Assembly (NCBI GenBank): GCA_013365325.1
Contig: JABVXV010000221.1
Coordinates: 44,057-108,056, forward strand
Origin: Dipetalonema caudispina
Taxonomy: Eukaryota > Nematoda > Chromadorea > Rhabditida > Onchocercidae
Length of the DNA stretch: 64,000 nucleotides
Reading direction: 5' to 3'
Shown: one piece after another, positions 23,683 through 39,753 of the stretch
Position numbering within the stretch: the stretch's first letter is position 1
How the letters are laid out: each line of letters opens with the position of its first letter
Translations under genes and position numbers: made by a program
The notes under the pieces: model-generated
Told to the model about the DNA's origin: nothing
Databases searched by the model: none
The model's input: the letters and a program-made list of their open reading frames with translations, nothing else

Positions 23683-26498
23683 TCAAAGTTTGAGTTTCAA
23701 CAACTGATTGATGTGCATATAAACAGTGTCATATACTGTAAAACTAATACCAACTGCAATTGGACCCTGAAATATCAATTTCCTAATTCCTGAATTTCTA
23801 ATTTCGATTTCTAAATACTTGATTGTTTCCAAATAATCACAGCTTCTGTAGGATTGCATAAGTACTCCCTTACTCTTGGCAGCTGAACCTTAACTTCGTT
23901 TAATTTGGACTTACTTTGATCCAATTCAAACTGAGACCTTTGTAAAGACCATTTTTGATACCTTCGGTCTTCCCAATCATATACAGACTACAGAAGACAT
24001 TATGTCCAGTAGGGATACGGAGTGTTTGCATGCGACGTCGCACAATGTCGAACGGATAAGATGAGGACTGGCCAACTAAACCAGCAAAACCACCAAAAAT
24101 AAGACGATAGATAGATGGGACTTCTCTGTTCGTTTTTTCTGCAATAAAATTGAACTTTTCAACTCGCGAACTACTGAAAATTTGATTTCGAAACCAGAAT
24201 ATATTGGTAAATCATTTGAAGAAATTTATGAAAAAGAAAAGCACATAAAAAGAAAAAAACTATACTCAGTGCTTATATTACTTCCTTATTAAATTTTAAT
24301 ATTTCATTACTCCAATATTATACATGGCTTGTTACTCCGTTGAGTAACCTACGATTGTGAATAATATTAATTGTTCGATTTACTTTTAGGTATTTATCTT
24401 TTATTATGGATACAAAAGAGCGTCAAATAATATTTTCGACAGATGAACGTTTTACAATTTGAAATCAGATTTAACTTTTCCTGGCTGCCCTCACAGATAA
24501 CCGATGGAAGAACCGGGTAGCAAATGAAATTTAACCGAAAACTTACCAAAATAAATCAATTTAAGCGTTTCAAAAATAAAGAAACTGGCGCCTGCATAGG
24601 GTACAGCTCCCATCAAGGCTGGAATTAAACCGTTGTAGAACGTTCTGCAATCAAAATTCTCGCAAATTGTCAAGATGTTACGCAACATATTCCTTTTATA
24701 ATATTACTACGAAATTATACATATATCATTTTTTCGCTGCAACTGATAATTTCATGCGTCATTACAATCTGACCAAGTGTTTAAAACGATTTTATTTCAT
24801 TTTGACCAAGTGTTTAAAACGATTTTATCTTATTACTTTATTTTTTATTTTGTCAGACAAATTTCATTTGAATTAATGGGTACATTAAATGATATCACAC
24901 AATTATCAGGTGAATCGAGGTATACACCAAAACTGCACAATTATTTGGCAAATCACATACCTGACACCATATCTTTGGTAATCTTTGATGAAAACATTTA
25001 GTAAGGAATTATATTCATCGATAGTTGATGTAGCTAAACGTGCTTTGGCTGTATCCAATGGATATGTACATATTGTTGCAACTACTCCTGCTAAGGATCC
25101 CGCGATGTAACGTTTCATTGGAGTTCTTGTCCTGAATAACTAAAAGCCAGTCGCGATTCCAGACTTTCTTTTAGTATAACAGATGGGATATTCTATGAAA
25201 ATAAATTTTAATATCTTAATGATAAAGATCAAACCTCGATAGAGACACACTCCTAGAATCCCTTATATACTGAGATGAAAAAAGATTGAATTTAACAAAT
25301 AAGTGCAAATGGAGTTTATTCCGAAGCCTAAATGCAACATCACAAACAGTAAAAAATGCATCAAAATTCGAGATAATCTAGACAAAACGAAGGGCTACAA
25401 AATATGCTCAGTACATAAATATTATAATAAGATATCACCACCATATACTACATAAAAAGATTGGAAAATTGTTACTTACCCATCCTTATCAACCCGCAGT
25501 ATGTGTTTGATCTCCTCATGTGCACCAAATTGGATTACCGCATACGGTACAATGCGTACCATCATCGCCGAATTCCCACGCCATAGCGAAATCAAACCAG
25601 TTGTTTCATATGTATTTTTGATAAAGTTAAAAGCTGACTTCAGTGAATAGTGAGCATTCCCAGAGACTAAATTAAATTCGTATTTCTGACATTACTTTGA
25701 GAGAGAAGGAAGAAGGAGATGTTCTTAGCAGCTTCGGTTTTTTGTAAACAAACTTTCGATATGAATGTCATTGTAACAAAATAAAGAGTTACTTTGAAAA
25801 TTAATTTTTGTACGATCAAGCGGTGCAATCGTAGTTTTGGCTATAGCACCAGCACATGCTCCAGCTGCTAATGATGCAAATATTGCTCGACCTGATCGAT
25901 TTTTCTGAAAATGCATTAAAAAATTTGATCATTTTTAGAACGCAAAGCAGAGCAACAAAGTAGTACCTAATAGTTCCGCAATTTCTGATGAAAAGTACTA
26001 CAGACTAATTTTGAGTGACAAAGCAGATCTAATTTTACATTTACATACACTGAGATGTACAGTATTTGCGGCTCCGAAAATTTTTTTCACTTTTATGTTC
26101 TGTATTCATACAAAGTTCTATAAGCAATCTATAGTAGTGATTCGACAAATCAGAAGTACTATTAAAACTCACACAAATTAATTGGACTTAATTACTCAGA
26201 ATCTGGACACTCCTTCTAGAAATTATTCAATTTTTATCTGTTTATTTCTTTCAGTTTGCTGCGCTCACTCTAACATTTCAGTTTATGATACTTACAACAA
26301 TAAAATAAATTACTGCATAAGCCTACGAAAACGTTCCTTGATATCTGAACAACAGTCAGGGATAAAGCACTTATCAAAGCTCCTTTTTATTGAAAAAAAA
26401 AAAAAAGACCATATGAAATTCAGTAGCATATAAAACCACGTGATGGCTAATTTTCAGAGCTACAAAAAAAAGGAGTTTACCTCTTCGGATTGCGACAT
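23683..26498 (-). CDS. SLC25A42: Mitochondrial coenzyme A carrier, SLC25A42 type
   Basis: A mitochondrial-carrier-family protein of the inner membrane; SLC25A42 imports CoA (with adenine nucleotides) into the matrix. Seven exons on the minus strand: 26481-26498, 25793-25904, 25480-25666, 24961-25131, 24547-24644, 23915-24138 and 23683-23766, with consistent phases, giving 297 residues against 318 in human. All three carrier signatures are present: [17 protein letters not shown] and [12 protein letters not shown]. Subfamily evidence is [21 protein letters not shown] with [24 protein letters not shown], and [12 protein letters not shown] followed by GPIAVGISF, all close to SLC25A42. SLC25A16 is the nearest alternative and fits less well. 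The first exon codes only MSQSEE. The gene is divergent from the DNAJB9-type gene, 1.16 kb away. Confidence 0.93.
24771..24828. repeat. Direct repeat, two 25-base copies with 33-base period
   Basis: An identical 25-base segment (begins GACCAAGTGTTTAAAACG) occurs at 24771-24795 and 24804-24828, inside an intron of the SLC25A42-type gene. The perfect identity indicates a recent local duplication. Confidence 0.9.
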
Positions 26499-29897
<3,399 letters not shown>

Positions 29898-30629
29898 CAT
29901 TTGTATAGTTATCTAATATTTCGTATGCAGACATTTGACTTGTTCATTTCTAAGTGCAGTGTATATATTGTCAAGTTGGATGTTTTTTAAAACCCGCTAA
30001 CTGATGGTAAATATTTTTACTCCACATCTCAAAGGAAATATGAAATAACGAAATATCCGGAAGACTTGACGAAGCACTGTATGCTTGTAATTGCTTAAAA
30101 AAGAGCACAAATTGTAGGACCTGTTTAATACAGCATAGAATCTTATTATTTGACTTGTTTCTGCTTCTAGTCTATTTTTTGAAAGGAAATATTTGGTTAA
30201 CATACAACTACACATAGACAACTCCGTAAAACAAATGTAGAAGCATTATTATGGTATTTCATATATTTTAATACTAAATGGATATCCATTACTTGTTCTG
30301 GCGACGTTATCTAACAGAAAAGGAATATCAAATGGGAATAAATCGTGGAATGGAACGCTGATTTTAAATCAGTAATATTTCAAAGGACAGTCTAAACTTG
30401 AAACTTAAACCCTTTTTCTAAATACCTTCGATTAGCAGTGAGCAAAGATGTTAGCTTACTCAATTAGATGTAAAGGGAGATGTTACGATGAAGCGGTGAA
30501 TTAAATGTTTATCAAGCATACTTTTTTATGTACAAAGCATATTTCATACTGTAATGTAAGCAAAGATAATACTTGATTTCAATTGCTAGATCTTCTACTG
30601 CAGTAATTGGAAATTTTGATTATAAATAA

Positions 30630-30728
30630 ATTATACAGTACTGTGTCTTAAACTACAATAATTGTTATACAATATGCGGCCTAATTACAGTGATAATTAT
30701 ACAATAGCGTGGCCTAAACTACATAAAT
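30630..30728. repeat. Three degenerate ~33-base tandem units
   Basis: Units at about 30630-30661, 30662-30695 and 30696-30728 share TTATACA(G/A)TA near the start and (G)GCCTAA or TCTTAAACTACA near the end. Similarity is imperfect, so unit edges are approximate. Confidence 0.65.
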
Positions 30729-31208
30729 ATATGGATTAACTTCAATTAGAAATTTATTTTGCATACTTATTCCAAAGAAACTCAATCTTATTACAGTGAA
30801 TATCTTTTTGCCATAATATCATAAGTTCAGTCGCCTGGCCACTTTCTCCTTCCTTGGCCATTACTCTCTCCAAAATGTAATACTTGCATATTCCGATATA
30901 CAAAATGTTCTCCTGATCCTTTCCATTAATTAATTCTTACAAATACCTTCTCTCTTATCTCCTCCTAAAATTTTTCTCGCTGATAAGAAATCGGAAAGTT
31001 AGCATTGTGCACAACCACGAACATATCAGACGCAATAAGAAGCAAAGCAATATTTTGAGCTAATTAAGCAATAAAAATACAAACTAGAGAAATCTGGCTT
31101 AAGACAATCTTGAATTAAATCAGTACAAAAAAAAGGGAAAAAACTTCGATAACTTTTCTTTCCACAAGACTTTTGCCCTGTACTTTTCTCTTAGAAGAGT
31201 GATTAAAA

Positions 31209-31628
31209 ATGAGTCAAAGTATATGCATGAAAGATTATCGTTCTACTAAGAACTTACAGAAAGTGAGTGAAACCAAAGCGATGACATCGAGTAGCAAAAC
31301 AGATTCTAATCCTAAAAAAACTCAATGAGTAAGACAAAAACCGATAATCAAACATATTCTGCCGGGAGTTGAAGTGAATTTTCCCACAAATTCGGTTAAA
31401 ATTCTTGCGAACAGTAAGTGTGGAAGATTCAGCATAAAAGAAATGGAAAAGGTAATATGCGAGAATTTAAGAAAGTCGCCTGCGATTTCTTTATATTTCC
31501 CCCATTGCTTATGTACAATAACGCATCATGTATCAAATATTGTATTGTTGCTCAGCCACTTGAACACCTGGGAAAGAAACTGTAGTTTGACAAGAAAGAA
31601 TTCGGAAAATTACAAATTCAAATTTTAG
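31209..31628 (+). CDS. Candidate small gene, one frame interrupted by TGA
   Basis: An ATG at 31209 follows a good acceptor (TTTTCTCTTAG ending about 31194). It opens a 39-codon frame ending TGA at 31326-31328. The same frame then stays open for 99 further codons, to TAG at 31626-31628. The first part is hydrophilic (begins MSQSICMKDYRSTKN). The second includes ILPGVEVNFPTNSVKI and a possible donor after KEMEK (GTAATA at about 31453). I recognise no family. It may be a 39-residue peptide gene, a decayed gene, or chance. Confidence 0.3.
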
Positions 31629-31910
31629 TTTATCTGTTGGTAACATTTCTTTTACAATCTGGACATTCTACCTAAATGCGAACTAGACAAAGTCGCTCAT
31701 TGACCTTACAAAAACCATCTGTTCGTATCTCTTTTTTTTATAGCGACAAGTGTATGGATCAAACCTATCTTTCCTATCTTTCAGTAGCTGAGTCACTTTA
31801 CTATTTTATCACCTCTTCCACCCATTAAGATAGCCAATCAATATTACTCAAAAATTATCAAGTTTGTCGTGAGCCTTAAGATAATCTTCCCTAAACCTGC
31901 AAAATAACAT

Positions 31911-34900
31911 TCAGATAATAGCTAATTGTTCAATACGTTGAATAGTGGATATGATTGGACGCTGTGAATCAGCAGGTCGAATTGAACGTCGCGTTAGACC
32001 GAAGAACGACCGTGGTGACAAATTTGAACTGGTGAAACGCCAACCGACGTGCTGTCCACAGTGTGAGCACTCGTGAATAGTCCACTTGTAACTGAAATTT
32101 TAGTTTTAATTTCGCCACTTGTATAAGAACTTCATCTTTTGTTTCACACAATATCTTCTTGCCTTTTCGGTATTATTGAACGATTTGTATAGCATGTTGG
32201 AATGTGGAATATCCCAAACTATATCATCCTTTATTAGATTACACAAGTGCATAGTGCTGGTAGACTAAATTCGTGATTTTTAAGCTAAAAATTGACAACT
32301 GATTAGACTAGCAACTTCTAATAGTTGATAATTATAATGTAATATTTTTAGACATAACAAAATATGATAAAAATTTTCAAATATAATGAAGAAAATTATT
32401 AAAAAAATTTAAAATTATCCTTTCTAACTAACCCCGGAAACCAGGAACATTCGGCTGACGGGGCCCCACGTGCAACCGTTGAAGCTACTTCCGAAACGGT
32501 AAATAAATCATGTACATAACCACCTAGAAATATGCTCTTTAAACAGAATATAAATATTGAAACATTAAAAATATATGAAAAATGGTAGGTCGAGAAAACA
32601 AAAGTTAAATTTTTAAAAACCACAAGATGAGTTTTGCAGTATATTCTGCATCACAGCAATTCTTTTTTGATAAAATAAAAAAGCTTATGAAGAGATTTTG
32701 AAACTGGTTTTGCGGTATGGTTTGCAATGTGCCTGGCAATTAATCATATACTATAACGATTTAAGTGCTTACCTGGATTAACATAATGTGCACTGTTTCC
32801 CTCCGTTGATACGCTAATCATTTGTGACATATTACATAGCAGAGTGCCACAATTCTTGCAAACAATAACATCGATCTGCAAAGGAAGCGTTTATCGCCAT
32901 CAGACAGGTCAATCATTTGTAACAGAACCTCATTTTCGATAGAATGTAATAGAATGCCAAACATGGTAATATAACAATCTTTCAGAAAAAGAAAAAAGAG
33001 GGCAGCATTTCGTTCCATTTAATTCACCAGTTTATTTTGTCATTTCGCAAATTCACTCCTTAATAATCAAATTAGGAAAAATCACTCAAGTAGCACTGAA
33101 TTTACATGAACTACGATACATTCACTCTATAAATATCAAAGACAAAGAACTCCCTCATTTTATAGGCAATCATCTTAATAAATCTTATAACTACTGAAAA
33201 AGTTGACAAGCATGCTTTCCTGTAATTTTTTGGCTCAGGTTTTTCGTCCTTCCTTCTAAATGTAAACCCACAAGTTCAATTCGTTCCTATATGAACAGAG
33301 TGATTTAGGAAGAAATGAAGGGTTCCAGAAATGTTAAAGAGTTCCAAAAAGAAAGTGCCATTATTTTCTCATGAAGAATTTTATCGTTTTTATTCCGAAA
33401 TTAGTATTTATCAAGCATTTTTTTGTTCACAGCGCTATTAATAGAAGTATACGGTGAAGGATATGATGAACCTATTCGTTTTCATAAATCTATTCACGTC
33501 AATCAGAGTGAATATATTATAGTTTGTGCGGAAAATTTAGTACTACCTGATTGCCATTTCAATAATAGTTCACTGAAAAAACTTTGAAATAAGGGATGAT
33601 TTACTCGATTAATGATGCCATATTCATCCTTCAATCTTTTATCCGTACATGGTTCATCCAGTAAGCGTAAGCGCATTTCCATATCAATTGGCAAATTTGC
33701 AGCTACCCAATAGCTCAATGCCGTCGGTCCCTAAATTGAAAATAACTATTTGTCAAGTATTGAAATTTGTTACAGAAGCTGTTTTCATACAAACAGCAAT
33801 AACATTTGTCTGTAAGCCTGCACTTAAAAATTCCACATACAGCAGTTCTCCAAACAGTCCTGATGTCATCGAATTTAAAAAGAAAAAAAAAGGAAAAAAG
33901 AAAACAGTACTTGAGAAAGAACACGTTTAACTTTTTCATATACATGCCAACCATAAAGCCACTTGGCAATTTCGTCAATATAGTACTTCTACAAATAAAA
34001 CTTTTTTATCACCTCTTTCCTAAGATTAACACATAACTGGAAGCATTGAAGAAACAAATGAATTTATGACTAAGTTATCAGAAATTGTGTGAATTGCTGC
34101 AAGTCGAGAATATGAGTAAGTGTATAGCAAGCGAAAATATTACCGTCAATGATATCTTCAATACGTGGTATGAATGTGATGTCATTGCTGCAAAATACCG
34201 TAAACTCTGAAGAAAATTTTACTTTTACCAACTAAATACTTGATGTTTACGCTGACCATAATTATTTCACTTTAGCTAGGAGAACTGAGGGTCAATCATC
34301 ACTTCTCTGCCTTTACGACTCTTCATTAAAATTCTTATCTTTATTTTATCTTTCATCATTTATAACTCTACAGTGACAATTCAGATCAAGAATTGAAGAA
34401 TGACAGTAGAGCAGGAGAGATTTTTAATTTGAATCAGCTGTTAACTAAGGTGCTTTAGCTAGCGAAGTCTATCGTTTATATTTAAGGACGGAAAAATCAT
34501 CTTACTTTTGTAGGTCGCATATGAGCAAATGAGGCGGGCATTAATACCTGGCAGAAAGGTTGTAACTCCTTTTCTTCTAGAACCCGCACCTCACCATATG
34601 GCATCCTGAAATATTAAATATTTGCGGATCTGTCTAAGTTTTCTAATGTTAAATCCTGAAGCCGAATCTGTAGGATATTTGTAATCACAAACCCGTTAAT
34701 GGCGGACCGTCGACTAAGTATTCGGCAACGCTGACGGCCTACTGCTTGCACAGATATTCCACCGTCATTTTCTTGCAAACTTCGAACCTAAACTAGTAAA
34801 TGCATTTAAAAACTTGACTATTACCAAATTTCATTTCAATATTTGATTAAAACATTTTTAAAGTGGAGGCAAATTTCACTTCCTGTCCAGAAATAATTCC

Positions 34901-36092
34901 AAAATATGCAAAATAAATGAAATAATAAAACTGAATTTATTTGTAATTTATTAGAGATCAACCGTATAGGACCTTTATACTATTCTCATTTCCAATAGCT
35001 ATATGCATACCTGAATTAACGTTGCAATATCCGTATCGAAGGCATCCAATCTCGGTTTTAATGCTATATATTCATTTTCTCGTGCTGCGTGTCGAAGTTG
35101 CGAGACAAGTAATGGATAATCGGTATGGAATGGGAGCAATTGGGTAGGTAGTAAAACAATTGGCATTTCCAAGATCGATACTGTTATCACTTTTCCTGCA
35201 TCTTCCATTTTAAAACTATGTGGCAAATCATCATTTCCTATAATATCAACGAATTCACACATTTACCTCAATTATGAAGAAATAATGAAAACATGAGCAA
35301 TATTACAAGTGATATTAGTTAGGATTTTCAACGAAGGCTTGTAAACAATTCCTTGTTCCTAATAATACCAGCTGTTTGACCGAAATTTAAAAAAAAAAAA
35401 AAACTTGCTAATTAGCAATGACGGGAAGAAGATGATGAAGTTCAACTCAATTAATAGCACCAGCATAACGAGTCAAATATTTGAATACAAGATGTAAAGA
35501 TACAAATATCAATTCAGTCTCTCAATCAACCATTACCAGAGCTAATTTCGATGATATATTAGCAAAAGTCCTCAACCTTCTAACGAAAGTTGCTTTCCCT
35601 AAGCATAAATACGAAACTTTAGTGGTAACTTGACTATCTCTCAATTTCCTAAAACAAGCTAACATCACCAATCATTTCGTCAATCACTCGATGATTGAGA
35701 TATTGCTTTTCAGCTTATCATTAATTAGTCTTTCAGCCGATCATATATTAGTCGGTCATTGTTGGTGCATTTAAATTACGAAACTTCTTAAAATTTCTGA
35801 GACAAAGGGTTTGAGTACTGGTTTTTTTCTTATTTAACATCTCACCACATCATTCAAATATATAATGAGATTGCCATAATTTAAAACATAGTGCCATTCA
35901 CTTGTGTGATAAAATAAAATTCAAAAAGGTACCATTTAATCGTAAGTACTGATGCGTTGGTGGTAATGTAACATCGAAAGGTCTCCGTTCTCTTTGGTTA
36001 TCTTCACTACTCTGTGTACTTTCCGATTCTGTGTCATCTTCGTGGATGCTATTATTTTCATCGTCAATGTTTCGCAAGTTATTATTATTCAT
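31911..36092 (-). CDS. CRBN: Cereblon, CRL4 ubiquitin-ligase substrate receptor
   Basis: Cereblon links substrates to the DDB1-CUL4 E3 ligase; its CULT domain binds C-terminal cyclic imide degrons and, in human, thalidomide drugs. Exons on the minus strand: 35933-36092, 35011-35237, 34693-34787, 34506-34605, 34144-34206, 33911-33988, 33605-33730, 32773-32875, 32433-32523, 31911-32091; all phases agree, giving 407 residues (human 442). Order: acidic N terminus, LON domain (about 68-280, with MPIVLLPTQLLPF, AVGRQRCRIL, AKWLYGW, YWVAANLPID), then CULT domain from about 284. CULT zinc cysteines are C289/C292 and C356/C359, and the ligand-cage tryptophans W345, W351 and W365 are present. The start codon lies immediately after TTCAG, probably a trans-splice site. 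The gene is divergent from NUDT21. Confidence 0.94.
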
Positions 36093-36730
36093 CTGAACCG
36101 AGACGAATACAGCGAAACAGTTCCTTACTTAATAATAACATGAAACGCCATATGGAAAATTTGAATGAATTTCAAATAAATAAAATAAAACTTTGTGATA
36201 ATATATTTCTCCTAACGAATGTTTTTCATAACAAAAGATTCATCTTTCATTAAAATTTTATGAGATTTTTATGGGAAATCATCAGATTAACAACTACCAC
36301 CGTAATTTAACTAAAGACATTATTCCTGTGGTGAATGATGAATTGACCAGAAAAGGAACTATAGATTCCCTGAGAACAGTACATTTCGCAAAGTGTTGCA
36401 TGCAACAGATGCACCTCTTAGGTGTCAAGAGTATTCCATCGGACGCGGGGTGTAAATGGAAGGTTATTGGTGATGATTCTTGTGGATTCTTTTTTTTATT
36501 AATTCTCATGTTAAATACATTTGAAATTAAGGTAGGAAGACGAGTATATATTGATAAATTATGAGTTATTAAATTAATGAAATCTTTATACCTCTTTTCT
36601 CAGTCATTCATTGTTCTGTTGTTTTTATTTTGAGGCTTCGTTTTACGGATCCCAAAATTTATGATCAGAACCGATATTTGCGAATAGAACGATTGTTAGT
36701 GGCTTGAAATAAATACACGGTTTTAGTGAA
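36093..36730. promoter_or_regulatory. Divergent spacer between Cereblon and NUDT21
   Basis: About 640 bases with the 5' ends of both genes. CAG at 36093-36095 (minus strand) abuts the Cereblon ATG, and TTTTAG at 36721-36726 lies four bases before the NUDT21 ATG. Both look like trans-splice acceptors. A 97-codon open frame (36271-36564) is entered separately. Confidence 0.5.
36271..36564 (+). CDS. Possible small ORF upstream of NUDT21, 97 codons
   Basis: An ATG at 36271 opens a frame to TGA at 36562-36564. The section 36330-36490 is clearly less AT-rich than the flanks, as exons here usually are. The peptide begins MGNHQINNYHRNLTKD and includes several cysteines (AKCCMQQMHLLG); its last 25 residues are low-complexity hydrophobic and may be intronic. 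I recognise no family. It could be an upstream gene, a 5' exon, or chance; the antisense strand is also open for 71 codons. Confidence 0.25.
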   Translation: MGNHQINNYHRNLTKDIIPVVNDELTRKGTIDSLRTVHFAKCCMQQMHLLGVKSIPSDAGCKWKVIGDDSCGFFFLLILMLNTFEIKVGRRVYIDKL

Positions 36731-38552
<1,822 letters not shown>

Positions 38553-39753
38553 AACTTTGGATTTTATTGTGCCTGACATGAAATACGAAGAAAAGAAGCT
38601 AACGAAATTTGGGTGGACCTAAATGAATTTTTTCCTAAATGTTCTATGTTTTTTTCACACTTATTTTTTGTTGAAACACTTAATTTCGTTGTACATGTTT
38701 AGTTTTGTTTGTGTAACCCAATTTAAATATTTTATTTTGTCTTGTTATAAGATCTCCAAAAAACTCCAACAAATTGGGTCTACTAGCGTGTTTATTCATT
38801 GCCGAAAAATGAATTATGTTTAGGTATTAAAGACTGATAGTCCCCATATGGAACTGAAATCCTTCAAATTTGAAAATTCTCTCATATATTTTGCGAAAAG
38901 TATATCTGGTGAATAACGCAACGAATCTACTCGTAGCTACACGTATTTATGGCGAACTGGCAATCAAACCAATAAGAATACTTTAATGTAAAGTACTCTG
39001 CTGCTTTTTATTTTTTGATAAAATAGTTCAGTTCCTGTAGCGTAATCAAGGTTTAGCTATTTGTAGAATGATAGAGTATATATCAAATTAAACTTTAAAT
39101 GAATGAAAAAGGATATGTATTTCAATAAGTTCTGGAAATTTGGAAAGTGAACGTGAGACTGAACTTGCAGAAGTGTTGAAAATAACAAGAAATGGATTTG
39201 TTTTTTTTTTTTTTTTTTTTTTTTTGGGAGTTTGCGTGGAATCTGCATATTTAATGGACTAAGGTTTTACCTAATGCTTCCTGCCAGTTAAACTTAACGG
39301 GAGGTTATGCCCAAATCTGTTCGAATCGTAATAACATAGTTGAATATTAAGAGGTGTTTCATGTATTACAGAATGTTCTGTTTTGTGTCCATCATATCTT
39401 GGAGTAAAATTTTTTTTTCAACAGTTTATTCAAATTTAGGTTTACGCTAGTACTAAGGGAAGACCCTGAAGTTTATTTTTGCTAAATGAATCATGAAACG
39501 GGATTTGTCGATCGGGGAATTACTATCCTTTTCGTTTCCATCTCCGCCTGCAATGTATTTTCATTCCGTGTCCATGCTGTGTTATTAGTTCAGTGTTTCT
39601 AACATTCCCCCAAGTTTTATTCTGTGAAATGTTGTAACTTGAAATATTAAATAAGTTGGCACTAATTTCAAGACATTTATATTTTCCTGTTTGAGACGTG
39701 TTTAATTTATTCAATCCGGACCACGAATGTAATTGTCATCATTCTAATCAATA
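38553..39753. other. 1.2-kb spacer between NUDT21 and RNA polymerase I gene
   Basis: Contains the NUDT21 3' UTR and the 5' flank of the next gene on the same strand, with a 25-base poly-T run at 39201-39225. The distance is too long for a typical tight nematode operon. No conserved exon is seen. Confidence 0.5.
39201..39225. repeat. Poly-T tract
   Basis: A run of 25 T in the spacer upstream of the RNA polymerase I gene. Confidence 0.9.

Larger units (their letters stand above)
29898..31910. other. 2-kb spacer between DNAJB9-type and Cereblon genes
   Basis: The two genes are tail-to-tail. The spacer holds a three-unit degenerate repeat (30630-30728) and an interrupted open frame (31209-31628). 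No other conserved feature is recognised. Confidence 0.5.

Noticed and set aside
33780..33870. Possible additional Cereblon exon after an ATCAG acceptor (reads LFGELLYVEFL in one frame).
   Set aside because: The flanking exons (33911-33988 and 33605-33730) already join in phase 0 and match the human order; the extra segment does not fit that phase.
34144..34187. Alternative Cereblon exon starting at the GCAG close to 34187.
   Set aside because: It would give a stop at the second codon in the required phase. The upstream acceptor (exon start 34206) gives 63 bases in phase 0.
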